A stretch of DNA of 9,016 bases from Chitinispirillales bacterium (GTDB taxonomy: Bacteria; Fibrobacterota; Chitinivibrionia; Chitinivibrionales; Chitinispirillaceae): positions 1 through 9,016 of the forward strand of contig JAIRUL010000150.1 in NCBI GenBank assembly GCA_031254445.1. The letters are read 5' to 3'. Position numbers and translations under genes: made by a program. This document shows, in pieces, positions 1-6,024 of this stretch; the stretch's first letter is position 1; every line of letters begins with the position of its first letter. Under the pieces are notes generated by a model that had not been told where the DNA came from, searched no databases, and saw only the letters and a program-made list of their open reading frames with translations.

Positions 1-2889
1 TCCAAGGAGAAGACGAACGACGCGGCGGGCGCGCTTGAAGCTTACACGTCGGCGGTGTCGTCGTTTGGGAACGACAAAGGGAAAGAGGCGCTGCTCGCGC
101 GCGCTTATGTGGCGCGGTCGCAGATTAAGGGCAAGTCAGCCTCCGCCGCGCTTACGCACTTGCAGTTTATCGTGGCCGCCGACGCCAAGGGGGCTATTGT
201 AAACGATATTTACTTCCTCTTAGCCGACGCCTACGTCGACGCTAAGGACAACGCCAAGGCGATATCGAGCCTTGAGAAGGCGATATCGGTCAACTCGCGC
301 AACGTTGAGGCCTACGCCCGTTTAGCGGAGCTTTACGAGAAGAGCGGTCAGAGCGAGAGGGCGAAAAAGACCTACGAGCTGATGATGTCCGTAAGCCCCA
401 ACGACCCGAATGTCTTTATCGCGCTCGGCAACTACAACATCAAGGCCAAGAAGTGGAACGACGCGCTCACGATGTTCGAGAAGAGCAACGGGATTAAAAG
501 GAGCGCGGCGGCGCTCGAAGGCGTAGCGGTCGCCTCGTTTGGCGCGGGCAGCTTCCCCAAGGCCTTAGACGCGGCGAAGAACGCGGCGGCGCTCGACCCC
601 AACGTGATGGACGCGCGCGCGGTGATGGCGCGGATCCTCATAAACGACAAGAATTACAAGGCCGCGCAGGAACAGGCGGAGTTTTTGAGCAAGAGGGAGC
701 CGAACAACCTTGAGTACCTAAAGCTGCTTGCCGCTTGCTACTACAGGAATAACGAACCTACGAAGCTCGCCGATGTCGACAAGCAGATTGTCTCGCTTGA
801 TCGCAAGGACATCGAGTCGCGCTTGCGTCTTGCCGCGTTCGCAGAGGTTAAGAACGATTTCAAGACCGCAACGTCTATGTATAGGGAGGCGTCGTCGCTT
901 GACCCCAAAAACCCGATTCCGTATAGGCGTTTGGCGACAATTGCCGCCGCTCAGAAGCAGAACGCCGAGGCTGCGGCAAGCATCAGGGAGTACCTGAAGC
1001 TAAAGCCGGACGACGCGGAGGCCAATCGCGATTTGGGCGACTATCTATACAATATAAAGGATTTGGATGGAGCCTTAGATTCATACCGGACGGCGATAAA
1101 GCTCGACCCCAACATCAAGGGGTTCCACAAGCGTTATGCCGAGATAGTGATAGCTAAAGGGCAAACGTCCGAGGTCATAGACGCGCTGACAGCCGTCATC
1201 AAGAACGGCGATGCCGACGTTGGCACTTACACGACGCTCGGCATGATTTACCAAGGGCGCAAGCAGTATAGCGACGCGATGGGGATGTACGCGCAGGCCG
1301 TAAGGCTAGAGCCGTCGAACTTCGACGCGCTCACGGCGCTTGCGAGCTGCCAAGCGGGCGCTGGCGACGTCCGCGCGGCGATTATCACATACGAGCAAGC
1401 GGTGATGATGAACGCCGAAGCCGCGCAGGAGTACAAGGAGCTCGGCGACCTCTACACGAAGCAAAAGAAGGATTCGGAGGCGCTGCGCTGCTATCTGAAG
1501 TATATAGAAAAAGTCCCGACGGATAGGGTCATCGCGGCGAACCTAGGCAGGCTTTTTTACGAGCAGAAAAAGTATGCCGAGGCCGCCAAGTACATCTCCC
1601 TCTCGCAGTCGAAAGAAGCGGAGCCGCTCCTAATGTACGCCGACGCGAGCCTGCAATCCGGCAATACAAAAAACGCGCTCGCCGCGCTTGAAGAGTTGCG
1701 CAACAGGAAGCCGCGCGTCGCGAACATCGACCGGGTGCTCGCGCTACTTGGCGAGGTCTACGAGAAAGACGGAAAAACCAAGCAGGCCGCATTAGCCTAT
1801 GCCGAGTACATAAACCAGCCCGGCGTGAAAGACCGCGAGGCCTCGTATAAGGCCGCGTTTTTGCAAGAAAAGGACAGCCCCCCCACCGCGATAAAAATCT
1901 ACGAGGCGAACCTAAAGGCGTTCCCTAACGATATAAGGAATAGCTTGCGCCTTGGCCTGCTCTATTCGCAGAAGAAAGAGACGCAGCAAAAAGCCATGCC
2001 GCTCCTGCAAAAGTCCACCGCCGCCGCCGACAAAAACCCCAAGCTGTGGCTCGAAATCGCCGAGGTCTACGGCACCATGAACCGTGACGCCGACGAGTTG
2101 GCCGCGTACCAAAAGTACTCGCGCACCGACCCGCAGCACGTGGACGCGAACAAGAGAATCGGCACGCTCCTGATGAGAAAGGGCGACTTCAGCAACGCGA
2201 TGGTTCACCTAGAGATAGCGAACACTATGTCGCCGAACGACCCAAGCGTCATGGCGCTCATAGCGCGCGGCTATATGCGCACCAAGCGCAGCAAGGAGGC
2301 GGCGGAGATATTGGTCAAGGCCAAGGCGGCAAAGCCGGACGACGCCGACATCCGCTACCAGCTATACGAGGTCTACGCGCTGACCGGCCAGCACCAGAAA
2401 GCGCTGGAGGAGATACAGGAGCTTGTCAAGATGAAAAAAGAGCCCCGCTACATGCAGCTATACGGCGAGGCGCTCATAGCGCAGGGCAAGGTGAAAGAGG
2501 CCGAGGGCATAGCCGACGAGCTTTTGGCGAAAGACCCGGAAAACCCCGACGCCCTGATGCTGCGCGCCAAAATACTGCGCTCGCGCAAGGAGTACGACGA
2601 GGCGCTGGAGGTCTACAAAGAAGTCTCCGACATGATACCCGACTACGCGCCGGCATACTACGAGCGCGCCGAGACCTATATGCAGGTGTCGAAGCCGACA
2701 TGGGCGGAGACTTTCTACAAGAGGGCGCTCAGGGCCGACCCGCAGTACGCGCTTGCCGAGCTTGGGCTCGCGAAGCTGTACAAGGGGCGGAAGCAAATGG
2801 ACTTGTACAAGCAGCACTTAGAATCGGCGCAGAAGCTGGCGCCGGACAACGATTTGGTGATTGAGGAGGTGCGGAAAGGGGGGAAATAA
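1..2889 (+). CDS. Large tetratricopeptide-repeat (TPR) protein, 5' end outside the window
   Basis: The reading frame is open from base 1, so the gene enters from the left and 962 residues are visible. The GTG at 55 is only an internal valine: the codons before it already encode TPR-like sequence (NDAAGALEAYTSAV) and no ribosome binding site precedes it. Almost the whole protein is degenerate 34-residue TPR units, roughly 26-28 of them. They show the usual small/aromatic pattern and 'LDPN', 'LKPDD', 'SPNDP' turns between units. TPR arrays form superhelical scaffolds that bind other proteins. No enzymatic domain or membrane segment is visible, and a signal peptide cannot be judged because the N-terminus is missing. 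The C-terminus ends soon after the last repeat with a basic tail (EEVRKGGK). The next gene is a tRNA with its own likely promoter, so no operon partner is seen downstream. The family is clear, but the partner and pathway are unknown. Confidence 0.9.
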   Translation, partial: SKEKTNDAAGALEAYTSAVSSFGNDKGKEALLARAYVARSQIKGKSASAALTHLQFIVAADAKGAIVNDIYFLLADAYVDAKDNAKAISSLEKAISVNSRNVEAYARLAELYEKSGQSERAKKTYELMMSVSPNDPNVFIALGNYNIKAKKWNDALTMFEKSNGIKRSAAALEGVAVASFGAGSFPKALDAAKNAAALDPNVMDARAVMARILINDKNYKAAQEQAEFLSKREPNNLEYLKLLAACYYRNNEPTKLADVDKQIVSLDRKDIESRLRLAAFAEVKNDFKTATSMYREASSLDPKNPIPYRRLATIAAAQKQNAEAAASIREYLKLKPDDAEANRDLGDYLYNIKDLDGALDSYRTAIKLDPNIKGFHKRYAEIVIAKGQTSEVIDALTAVIKNGDADVGTYTTLGMIYQGRKQYSDAMGMYAQAVRLEPSNFDALTALASCQAGAGDVRAAIITYEQAVMMNAEAAQEYKELGDLYTKQKKDSEALRCYLKYIEKVPTDRVIAANLGRLFYEQKKYAEAAKYISLSQSKEAEPLLMYADASLQSGNTKNALAALEELRNRKPRVANIDRVLALLGEVYEKDGKTKQAALAYAEYINQPGVKDREASYKAAFLQEKDSPPTAIKIYEANLKAFPNDIRNSLRLGLLYSQKKETQQKAMPLLQKSTAAADKNPKLWLEIAEVYGTMNRDADELAAYQKYSRTDPQHVDANKRIGTLLMRKGDFSNAMVHLEIANTMSPNDPSVMALIARGYMRTKRSKEAAEILVKAKAAKPDDADIRYQLYEVYALTGQHQKALEEIQELVKMKKEPRYMQLYGEALIAQGKVKEAEGIADELLAKDPENPDALMLRAKILRSRKEYDEALEVYKEVSDMIPDYAPAYYERAETYMQVSKPTWAETFYKRALRADPQYALAELGLAKLYKGRKQMDLYKQHLESAQKLAPDNDLVIEEVRKGGK

Positions 2890-2904
2890 TTTTTTCGCTG
2901 CCTA

Positions 2905-2933
2905 TTGATTTTTTAGTTTCAATCAATTATATT
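2905..2933 (+). promoter_or_regulatory. Candidate sigma-70-type promoter for tRNA-Glu
   Basis: A TTGATT box (2905-2910) and a TATATT box (2928-2933) are separated by 17 bases in the AT-rich gap after the TPR gene. The -10 box matches the consensus at 5 of 6 positions and the -35 box at 4 of 6. Transcription would begin near 2940, about 70 bases before the tRNA. The same bases hold a short A/T-only dyad (ATTGATT/AATCAAT, 2904-2927) that could instead be a weak terminator of the TPR gene. Confidence 0.35.
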
Positions 2934-2944
2934 TAATGCGTAAG

Positions 2945-2985
2945 TTGGCGTTGATATAAGCGTTAATCCAAGGCGTCAATGCCAA
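2945..2985. promoter_or_regulatory. Imperfect dyad in the leader of tRNA-Glu
   Basis: TTGGCGTTGA (2945-2954) and TCAATGCCAA (2976-2985) are inverted copies matching at 9 of 10 positions, 21 bases apart. They lie between the candidate promoter and the tRNA. They could form a hairpin in the tRNA precursor or be a protein-binding site. No run of T follows, so it does not look like a terminator. The symmetry is visible in the sequence; its role is unknown. Confidence 0.3.
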
Positions 2986-3011
2986 AATTTAACATTGAAC
3001 ATTACCGTCCT

Positions 3012-3086
3012 GCTCCCTTCGTCTAGTGGTTAGGACACAAGGTTTTCATCCTTGCAACAGGGGTTCGATTCCCCTAGGGAGTGCCA
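3012..3086 (+). tRNA. tRNA-Glu, anticodon UUC
   Basis: A full cloverleaf folds. The acceptor stem pairs GCTCCCT (3012-3018) with AGGGAGT (3076-3082), with one G-U closing pair. The D arm has the Glu-like GTCTAGTGGTTAGGAC. The anticodon stem is CAAGG/CCTTG (3038-3042 and 3050-3054) around the loop TTTTCAT, giving anticodon TTC at 3045-3047. The T arm is AGGGG-TTCGATT-CCCCT (3059-3075). The discriminator is G3083 and the CCA end is encoded (3084-3086). The sequence closely follows bacterial tRNA-Glu. It decodes GAA and GAG, and Glu-tRNA is also the precursor for C5 tetrapyrrole synthesis in many bacteria. It stands alone, followed at once by a terminator. Confidence 0.97.
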
Positions 3087-3089
3087 TAC

Positions 3090-3122
3090 GGGTTCTTTCG
3101 CCGGAAAGAACCCATTTTTTTT
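3090..3122 (+). terminator. Rho-independent terminator after tRNA-Glu
   Basis: A perfect 10-bp stem (GGGTTCTTTC 3090-3099 with GAAAGAACCC 3104-3113) closes a GCCG loop. It is followed by A and a run of eight T (3115-3122). It begins four bases after the tRNA CCA end, so it ends the tRNA transcript and separates it from the Nudix gene. Confidence 0.92.
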
Positions 3123-3153
3123 ATGGGGCTGATTGCGGGATTTTTGGTGGATA

Positions 3154-3183
3154 TTGCCAAAATACGTGGATTTTACGTATATT
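3154..3183 (+). promoter_or_regulatory. Weak candidate promoter for the Nudix gene
   Basis: TTGCCA (3154-3159) and TATATT (3178-3183) are spaced by 18 bases. The transcript would begin around 3190, nearly at the GTG taken here as the start codon, which would give a leaderless or near-leaderless mRNA. That would fit the lack of a clear ribosome binding site at 3193, but the assignment is tentative. If translation begins at the upstream TTG 3133, this is not the promoter. Confidence 0.22.
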
Positions 3184-3192
3184 GCTAATACT

Positions 3193-3720
3193 GTGGATAA
3201 AAACGAAAACGTATTGAAACACTGCCCGCGTTGCGGCGGTCGCGCCGCGCTTGAGGGCTCGCGCAAGGTCGTTTGCGCCGCCGGCTGCGGGTTTCGGCTC
3301 TACCTGAACACGGCTGCGGCGGTCGCGGCGCTGATTTTTGACGCCGGCGGGCGGCTCATGGCCATCCGCCGCAACCGCGAACCGCAAAAGGGGCTCCTAG
3401 ACCTGCCCGGCGGTTTCGTGGACTTCGGCGAGTCGGCGGAAGAGGCGCTTGCGCGCGAGATCTCCGAGGAGCTGGGCGTCGGCGTCGAGGCGGGCAGCAT
3501 AGAATACTTCAAATCAATCCCCAATACATACCTTTACGGAGACGTGCTCTACCATACCCTAGACCTATTTTTCACCTGCCGCCTTGCGGATACCGGCGCG
3601 ATCCGCACCAATGACGAAATCGCCGAGATCGTCTACAAGCGCCCAAAAGAGATCTCGGAGGGCGAGGCCGCGTTCGACTCGATGCGGGGCCTTCTTAGGT
3701 TGATTTCCGAAATACCGTGA
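3193..3720 (+). CDS. Nudix hydrolase with N-terminal zinc ribbon
   Basis: This 175-residue protein belongs to the Nudix superfamily, which cleaves nucleoside diphosphates linked to another group and needs Mg2+. Residues 11-32 form a zinc ribbon (C11-x2-C14 and C28-x3-C32). The Nudix box is complete at residues 74-96: G74-x5-E80-x7-R88-E89-I90-x-E92-E93-L94-G95-V96. The downstream stretch 'NTYLYGDVLYHTLDLFF' is typical of a zinc-ribbon Nudix family common in gut anaerobes. The substrate cannot be read from the sequence; NADH- or ADP-ribose-like compounds are possible. The start is uncertain. GTG 3193 puts ten residues before the first cysteine, as expected for the family. In-frame TTG 3133 and GTG 3166 would add 20 or 9 residues with no similarity I recognise. 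The gene follows the tRNA terminator and lies 122 bases before accD, so it may share a transcript with the acc genes, but this is not shown. Confidence 0.87.
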   Translation: MDKNENVLKHCPRCGGRAALEGSRKVVCAAGCGFRLYLNTAAAVAALIFDAGGRLMAIRRNREPQKGLLDLPGGFVDFGESAEEALAREISEELGVGVEAGSIEYFKSIPNTYLYGDVLYHTLDLFFTCRLADTGAIRTNDEIAEIVYKRPKEISEGEAAFDSMRGLLRLISEIP

Positions 3721-3786
3721 CGGGGCGGGTGGCGCGATATATATTTGTATCTTGAATCGGCACAAGCCGAAACCGAATCATTAGAA

Positions 3787-3828
3787 CGCCGACCGCTGCG
3801 CGCTGAACGCTGTGCGCCGCGCGCTGAA
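3787..3828. repeat. Two imperfect tandem 21-bp repeats upstream of accD
   Basis: Two adjacent 21-bp units (3787-3807 and 3808-3828) match at 17 of 21 positions and share the perfect end GCGCGCTGAA. They end two bases before the accD ribosome binding site AAGGA (3831-3835), so they would lie in the 5' leader. The GCGCGC core is self-complementary. The rest of the 3721-3842 gap holds an AT-rich patch (GATATATATTTGTATC) and a short CGGC-ACAA-GCCG hairpin, with no convincing promoter. Confidence 0.4.
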
Positions 3829-3842
3829 TTAAGGAATGCCCC

Positions 3843-4679
3843 ATGCCGTGGTTCACAAAGAAAACGAAGGAACCTGCGGGCAAAAAGCCCCTGCAGGACG
3901 AAATTTGGACGCGCTGCCAAGCCTGCTCTGCGCACGTTTTTAAGCAGGACTTTACGAACAACCTAAGCGTCTGCCCCAAGTGCGGCTGGCACGGGAAGCT
4001 GACCGCCTACGAGCGCATCGGGATCACGCTCGACAGCGGGACGTTCAAGGAGATGTTCGAGACCATACGCCCCTGCGACCCGCTGCACTTCGTTGACGGC
4101 AAGGGCCCCTACCGCGAGAAGGCGGAGCAGGCGCGCGCCAAGACCAAGCTAAACGAGTCGGTGGTGACGGGCACCGGCAAGATAAACGGGCTAGAGGTCG
4201 CCGTTAGCGTGATGGACTTCCGCTTTTTAGGCGGCAGCCTCGGCTCTGGGACGGGTGAGAAGATCCTGCAGGGGGCGAACTACGCCTGCGAGCGCCGCAT
4301 CCCCTACATAGTGTTCTCGGCCTCCGGCGGGGCGCGGATGCACGAGGGCATCCTCTCGCTAATGCAGATGGCCAAAACCTGCGCCGGCGTGGCGCGGCTC
4401 GACGAAAAGCGCGTCCCCTTCGTCTCGGTGCTGACCGACCCCACCACCGGCGGCGTCTCGGCGTCTTATGCGATGGTAGGCGACGTAAACCTCTCCGAAC
4501 CCGGCGCCCTAATAGGCTTCGCCGGCCGGCGTGTCATCGAGCAGACCATCAAACAAAAGTTACCCGATGATTTTCAGACCGCCGAGTTCGTGCTGGAACA
4601 CGGTTTCCTAGACGCGATTGTGCATCGGCGGGAGATGAAGGACACATTGCATAAAATCCTTTCGTATTATAATAGATAA
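3843..4679 (+). CDS. accD: Acetyl-CoA carboxylase carboxyltransferase subunit beta
   Basis: AccD pairs with AccA (A2B2 heterotetramer) and transfers the carboxyl group from biotin on the carrier protein to acetyl-CoA, giving malonyl-CoA for fatty-acid synthesis in the cytoplasm. The 278 residues start with the AccD-specific zinc ribbon C25-x2-C28 / C44-x2-C47 ('CPKCGWH'), spaced as in E. coli AccD. The crotonase-fold carboxyltransferase core follows. It has 'SASGGARMHEGILSLMQMAK', with the oxyanion-type Gly-Gly at 162-163, and 'TDPTTGGVSASYAM', both family hallmarks. It is slightly shorter than E. coli AccD (304), mainly at the ends. ATG 3843 has a good ribosome binding site, AAGGA at 3831-3835, with a 7-base spacer. 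The partner gene accA follows, but 372 bases away because a palindromic repeat element lies between them. Nothing in the core looks broken. Confidence 0.97.
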   Translation: MPWFTKKTKEPAGKKPLQDEIWTRCQACSAHVFKQDFTNNLSVCPKCGWHGKLTAYERIGITLDSGTFKEMFETIRPCDPLHFVDGKGPYREKAEQARAKTKLNESVVTGTGKINGLEVAVSVMDFRFLGGSLGSGTGEKILQGANYACERRIPYIVFSASGGARMHEGILSLMQMAKTCAGVARLDEKRVPFVSVLTDPTTGGVSASYAMVGDVNLSEPGALIGFAGRRVIEQTIKQKLPDDFQTAEFVLEHGFLDAIVHRREMKDTLHKILSYYNR

Positions 4680-4823
4680 TAGGGATGGGTGAAAGTAAAT
4701 AAAGTCAAATTCTTTTAAATCTTTTTCAGACGAAGCCTACGGCTTCATAACGTGTGGCGGCTAAAGCCGCCACACAAAGTCAAGGTCAAAGTCAAAGGCG
4801 GTGGCAACCCATACCTTTGGGGA

Positions 4824-4842
4824 CGCATCCCTTCGGGATGCG
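4824..4842. repeat. 19-bp hairpin repeat, copy 1
   Basis: CGCATCCCTTCGGGATGCG is an 8-bp stem with a TTC loop. The second copy at 4877-4895 is identical. This copy is followed by GGGG and ATTTTTT (to 4851), so on the + strand it resembles an intrinsic terminator and might reduce read-through from accD to accA. Confidence 0.8.
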
Positions 4843-4876
4843 GGGATTTTTTGCGGGTACGGTTTCTACCGAGAGG

Positions 4877-4895
4877 CGCATCCCTTCGGGATGCG
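4877..4895. repeat. 19-bp hairpin repeat, copy 2
   Basis: This is an identical copy of the hairpin at 4824-4842, 53 bases downstream in the same orientation. The 34-base spacer between the copies includes a short GGTA/TACC dyad. It is followed by AAAAC rather than a T run, so this copy does not look like a + strand terminator. Confidence 0.8.
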
Positions 4896-5036
4896 AAAAC
4901 ATATAGATATTGGAGTTGACGTTGATTTTGACTTTGACTTTGTGTGGCGGCTCTGCGCCACACGTTATGAAGCCGTAGGCTTCGTCTGAAAAAGATTTAA
5001 AAAATGTTGAATTTGATTTTAATCATTTGACTTTTC

Positions 5037-5041
5037 AGGGG
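5037..5041 (+). promoter_or_regulatory. Ribosome binding site that decides the TTG start of accA
   Basis: AGGGG lies 10 bases upstream of TTG 5052. No ATG or GTG in frame gives the expected AccA N-terminus, so this site supports the TTG start. It lies just beyond the right end of the repeat element, so the element left the translation signal intact. Confidence 0.55.
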
Positions 5042-5051
5042 CAAACAAACA

Positions 5052-6005
5052 TTGGAACGCGAATTAGAATTTGAAAAACCCGTAGCCGAGCTCGAAAAGG
5101 CCATCGAAAAGCTAAAAGCCTCGGCGGCCGAGAGCAAGGGCGACTTCGGCGCGCAGATCTCCGAGCTTGAGAAAAAGTGCGAGGAGCGTAAACGTGAGAT
5201 TTACGACTCGCTCACGCCGTGGCAGACGGTGCAGGTCGCGCGGCACCCGAAAAGGCCCGTGCTCTACGATTACATAAGCCTGATATTCAAAGACTTCGTG
5301 GAGCTGCACGGCGATAGGTGCTACGGCGACGACCGCGCGCTAATCGGCGGGTTCGCCAAGCTCGACGCGCAAAAGGTAATGCTCATCGGGCACAGCAAGG
5401 GCAAGAACGTAGATGAAAACGTCAGGCGCAACTTTGGGATGGCGAAGCCGGAGGGCTACAGGAAGGCCATGCGCCTCATGCGCCTCGCCGAGAAGTTCAA
5501 CGTGCCGGTGGTAACGTTCATCGACACCACCGGGGCCTACCCCGGGCTCGACGCGGAGCAGCGCGGGCAGGCCGAGGCCATCGCCAGAAACCTGACGGAG
5601 ATGGCTAAACTCGAAATTCCGATTGTGTCAATAGTAACCGGCGAGGGCGGCAGCGGCGGCGCGCTCGGCATAGGCGTCGCGGACATCGTGCTCATGCTCT
5701 CGAACGCCGTCTACTCGGTGATTTCACCCGAGGGCTGCGCGTCCATCCTGTGGCGCGACGCGGCGTATTCGGCGCAGGCTGCGGAGAGCCTCAAGATCAC
5801 CGCGAGGTCGCTCCTAACGCTTGGCGTGATTGACGAAATAGTAAGGGAGCCGGCGGGCGGCGCGCACAGCGACCACAAGGCCGCCGCCGAGTCGGTCCGC
5901 GCGGCGATCCTCAAGCACCTAAAAAAACTCATACCCCTCTCGCCCGCGAAGCTTACGGCGCGAAGATTCGAAAAATTCTCGGCGATGGGGAAATTCACCA
6001 AGTAA
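5052..6005 (+). CDS. accA: Acetyl-CoA carboxylase carboxyltransferase subunit alpha
   Basis: AccA is the partner of AccD in the malonyl-CoA-forming carboxyltransferase. The 317 residues match the usual length (319 in E. coli). The N-terminus 'LEFEKPVAELEKAIEKL' is the AccA-type helical segment. 'DFVELHGDRCYGDDRALIGGFA', 'GKNVDENVRRNFGMAKPEGYRKA', 'FIDTTGAYPGLDAEQRGQ' and the Gly-rich 'GEGGSGGALGIG' (about residues 197-208) are diagnostic blocks, and 'VISPEGCASILWRDA' completes the core. The start is TTG 5052, preceded by AGGGG at 5037-5041; this start gives the family N-terminus. Nineteen bases after its stop comes the OadA-AccB fusion gene, so the two are very likely cotranscribed. accD lies upstream beyond the repeat element; whether one transcript spans the element is not visible. 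The catalytic glycines are intact and nothing looks degraded. Confidence 0.97.
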   Translation: MERELEFEKPVAELEKAIEKLKASAAESKGDFGAQISELEKKCEERKREIYDSLTPWQTVQVARHPKRPVLYDYISLIFKDFVELHGDRCYGDDRALIGGFAKLDAQKVMLIGHSKGKNVDENVRRNFGMAKPEGYRKAMRLMRLAEKFNVPVVTFIDTTGAYPGLDAEQRGQAEAIARNLTEMAKLEIPIVSIVTGEGGSGGALGIGVADIVLMLSNAVYSVISPEGCASILWRDAAYSAQAAESLKITARSLLTLGVIDEIVREPAGGAHSDHKAAAESVRAAILKHLKKLIPLSPAKLTARRFEKFSAMGKFTK

Positions 6006-6024
6006 TCTAAAAAAGGACATAGCC

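Larger units (their letters stand above)
4713..5002. repeat. 290-bp palindromic repeat element between accD and accA (MITE-like or modular intergenic repeat)
   Basis: The left arm 4713-4759 and right arm 4956-5002 are inverted copies identical over all 47 bases. A second inner pair, AGCCGCCACACAAAGTCAA (4765-4783) and its inverse (4934-4952), matches 19 of 19. The arms contain their own hairpins: GAAGCC-TAC-GGCTTC (4732-4746); an 11-bp stem starting GTGTGGCGGCT (4752-4775); and GTGTGGCG/CGCCACAC (4942-4963). The centre has two identical 19-bp hairpins, annotated separately. Short GTCAAA/TTTGAC runs flank the centre. Outside the arms, AAAGTCAAAT (4701-4710) has an inverse copy at 5025-5034, so symmetry may extend to 4701-5034 with a gap. 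No transposase is present, and the short open frames across it look like chance. It occupies nearly all of the 372-base accD-accA gap. It may be a non-autonomous mobile element or an intergenic repeat family. In RNA it would fold strongly and could affect accA expression. Confidence 0.85.

Noticed and set aside
55..57. GTG at 55 as the start of the TPR protein
   Set aside because: The frame is open back to base 1, the upstream codons encode TPR-like sequence, and no ribosome binding site is present.
2904..2927. ATTGATT/AATCAAT dyad as a terminator of the TPR gene
   Set aside because: The 7-bp stem has only one G-C pair and a 10-base loop, and no proper T run follows; the promoter reading of the same bases is at least as good.
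3745..3966. Open frame overlapping the accD leader and start
   Set aside because: It is an Arg-rich, low-information frame that overlaps the accD zinc ribbon out of frame.
4824..4895. Possible CRISPR array from the repeated 19-mer
   Set aside because: There are only two copies, each a perfect hairpin inside a larger inverted-repeat element, with no array and no cas genes.
4745..4989. Short open frames on both strands over the repeat element
   Set aside because: Their sequence is fully explained by the palindromic repeats, they have no recognisable domain, and they lack ribosome binding sites.
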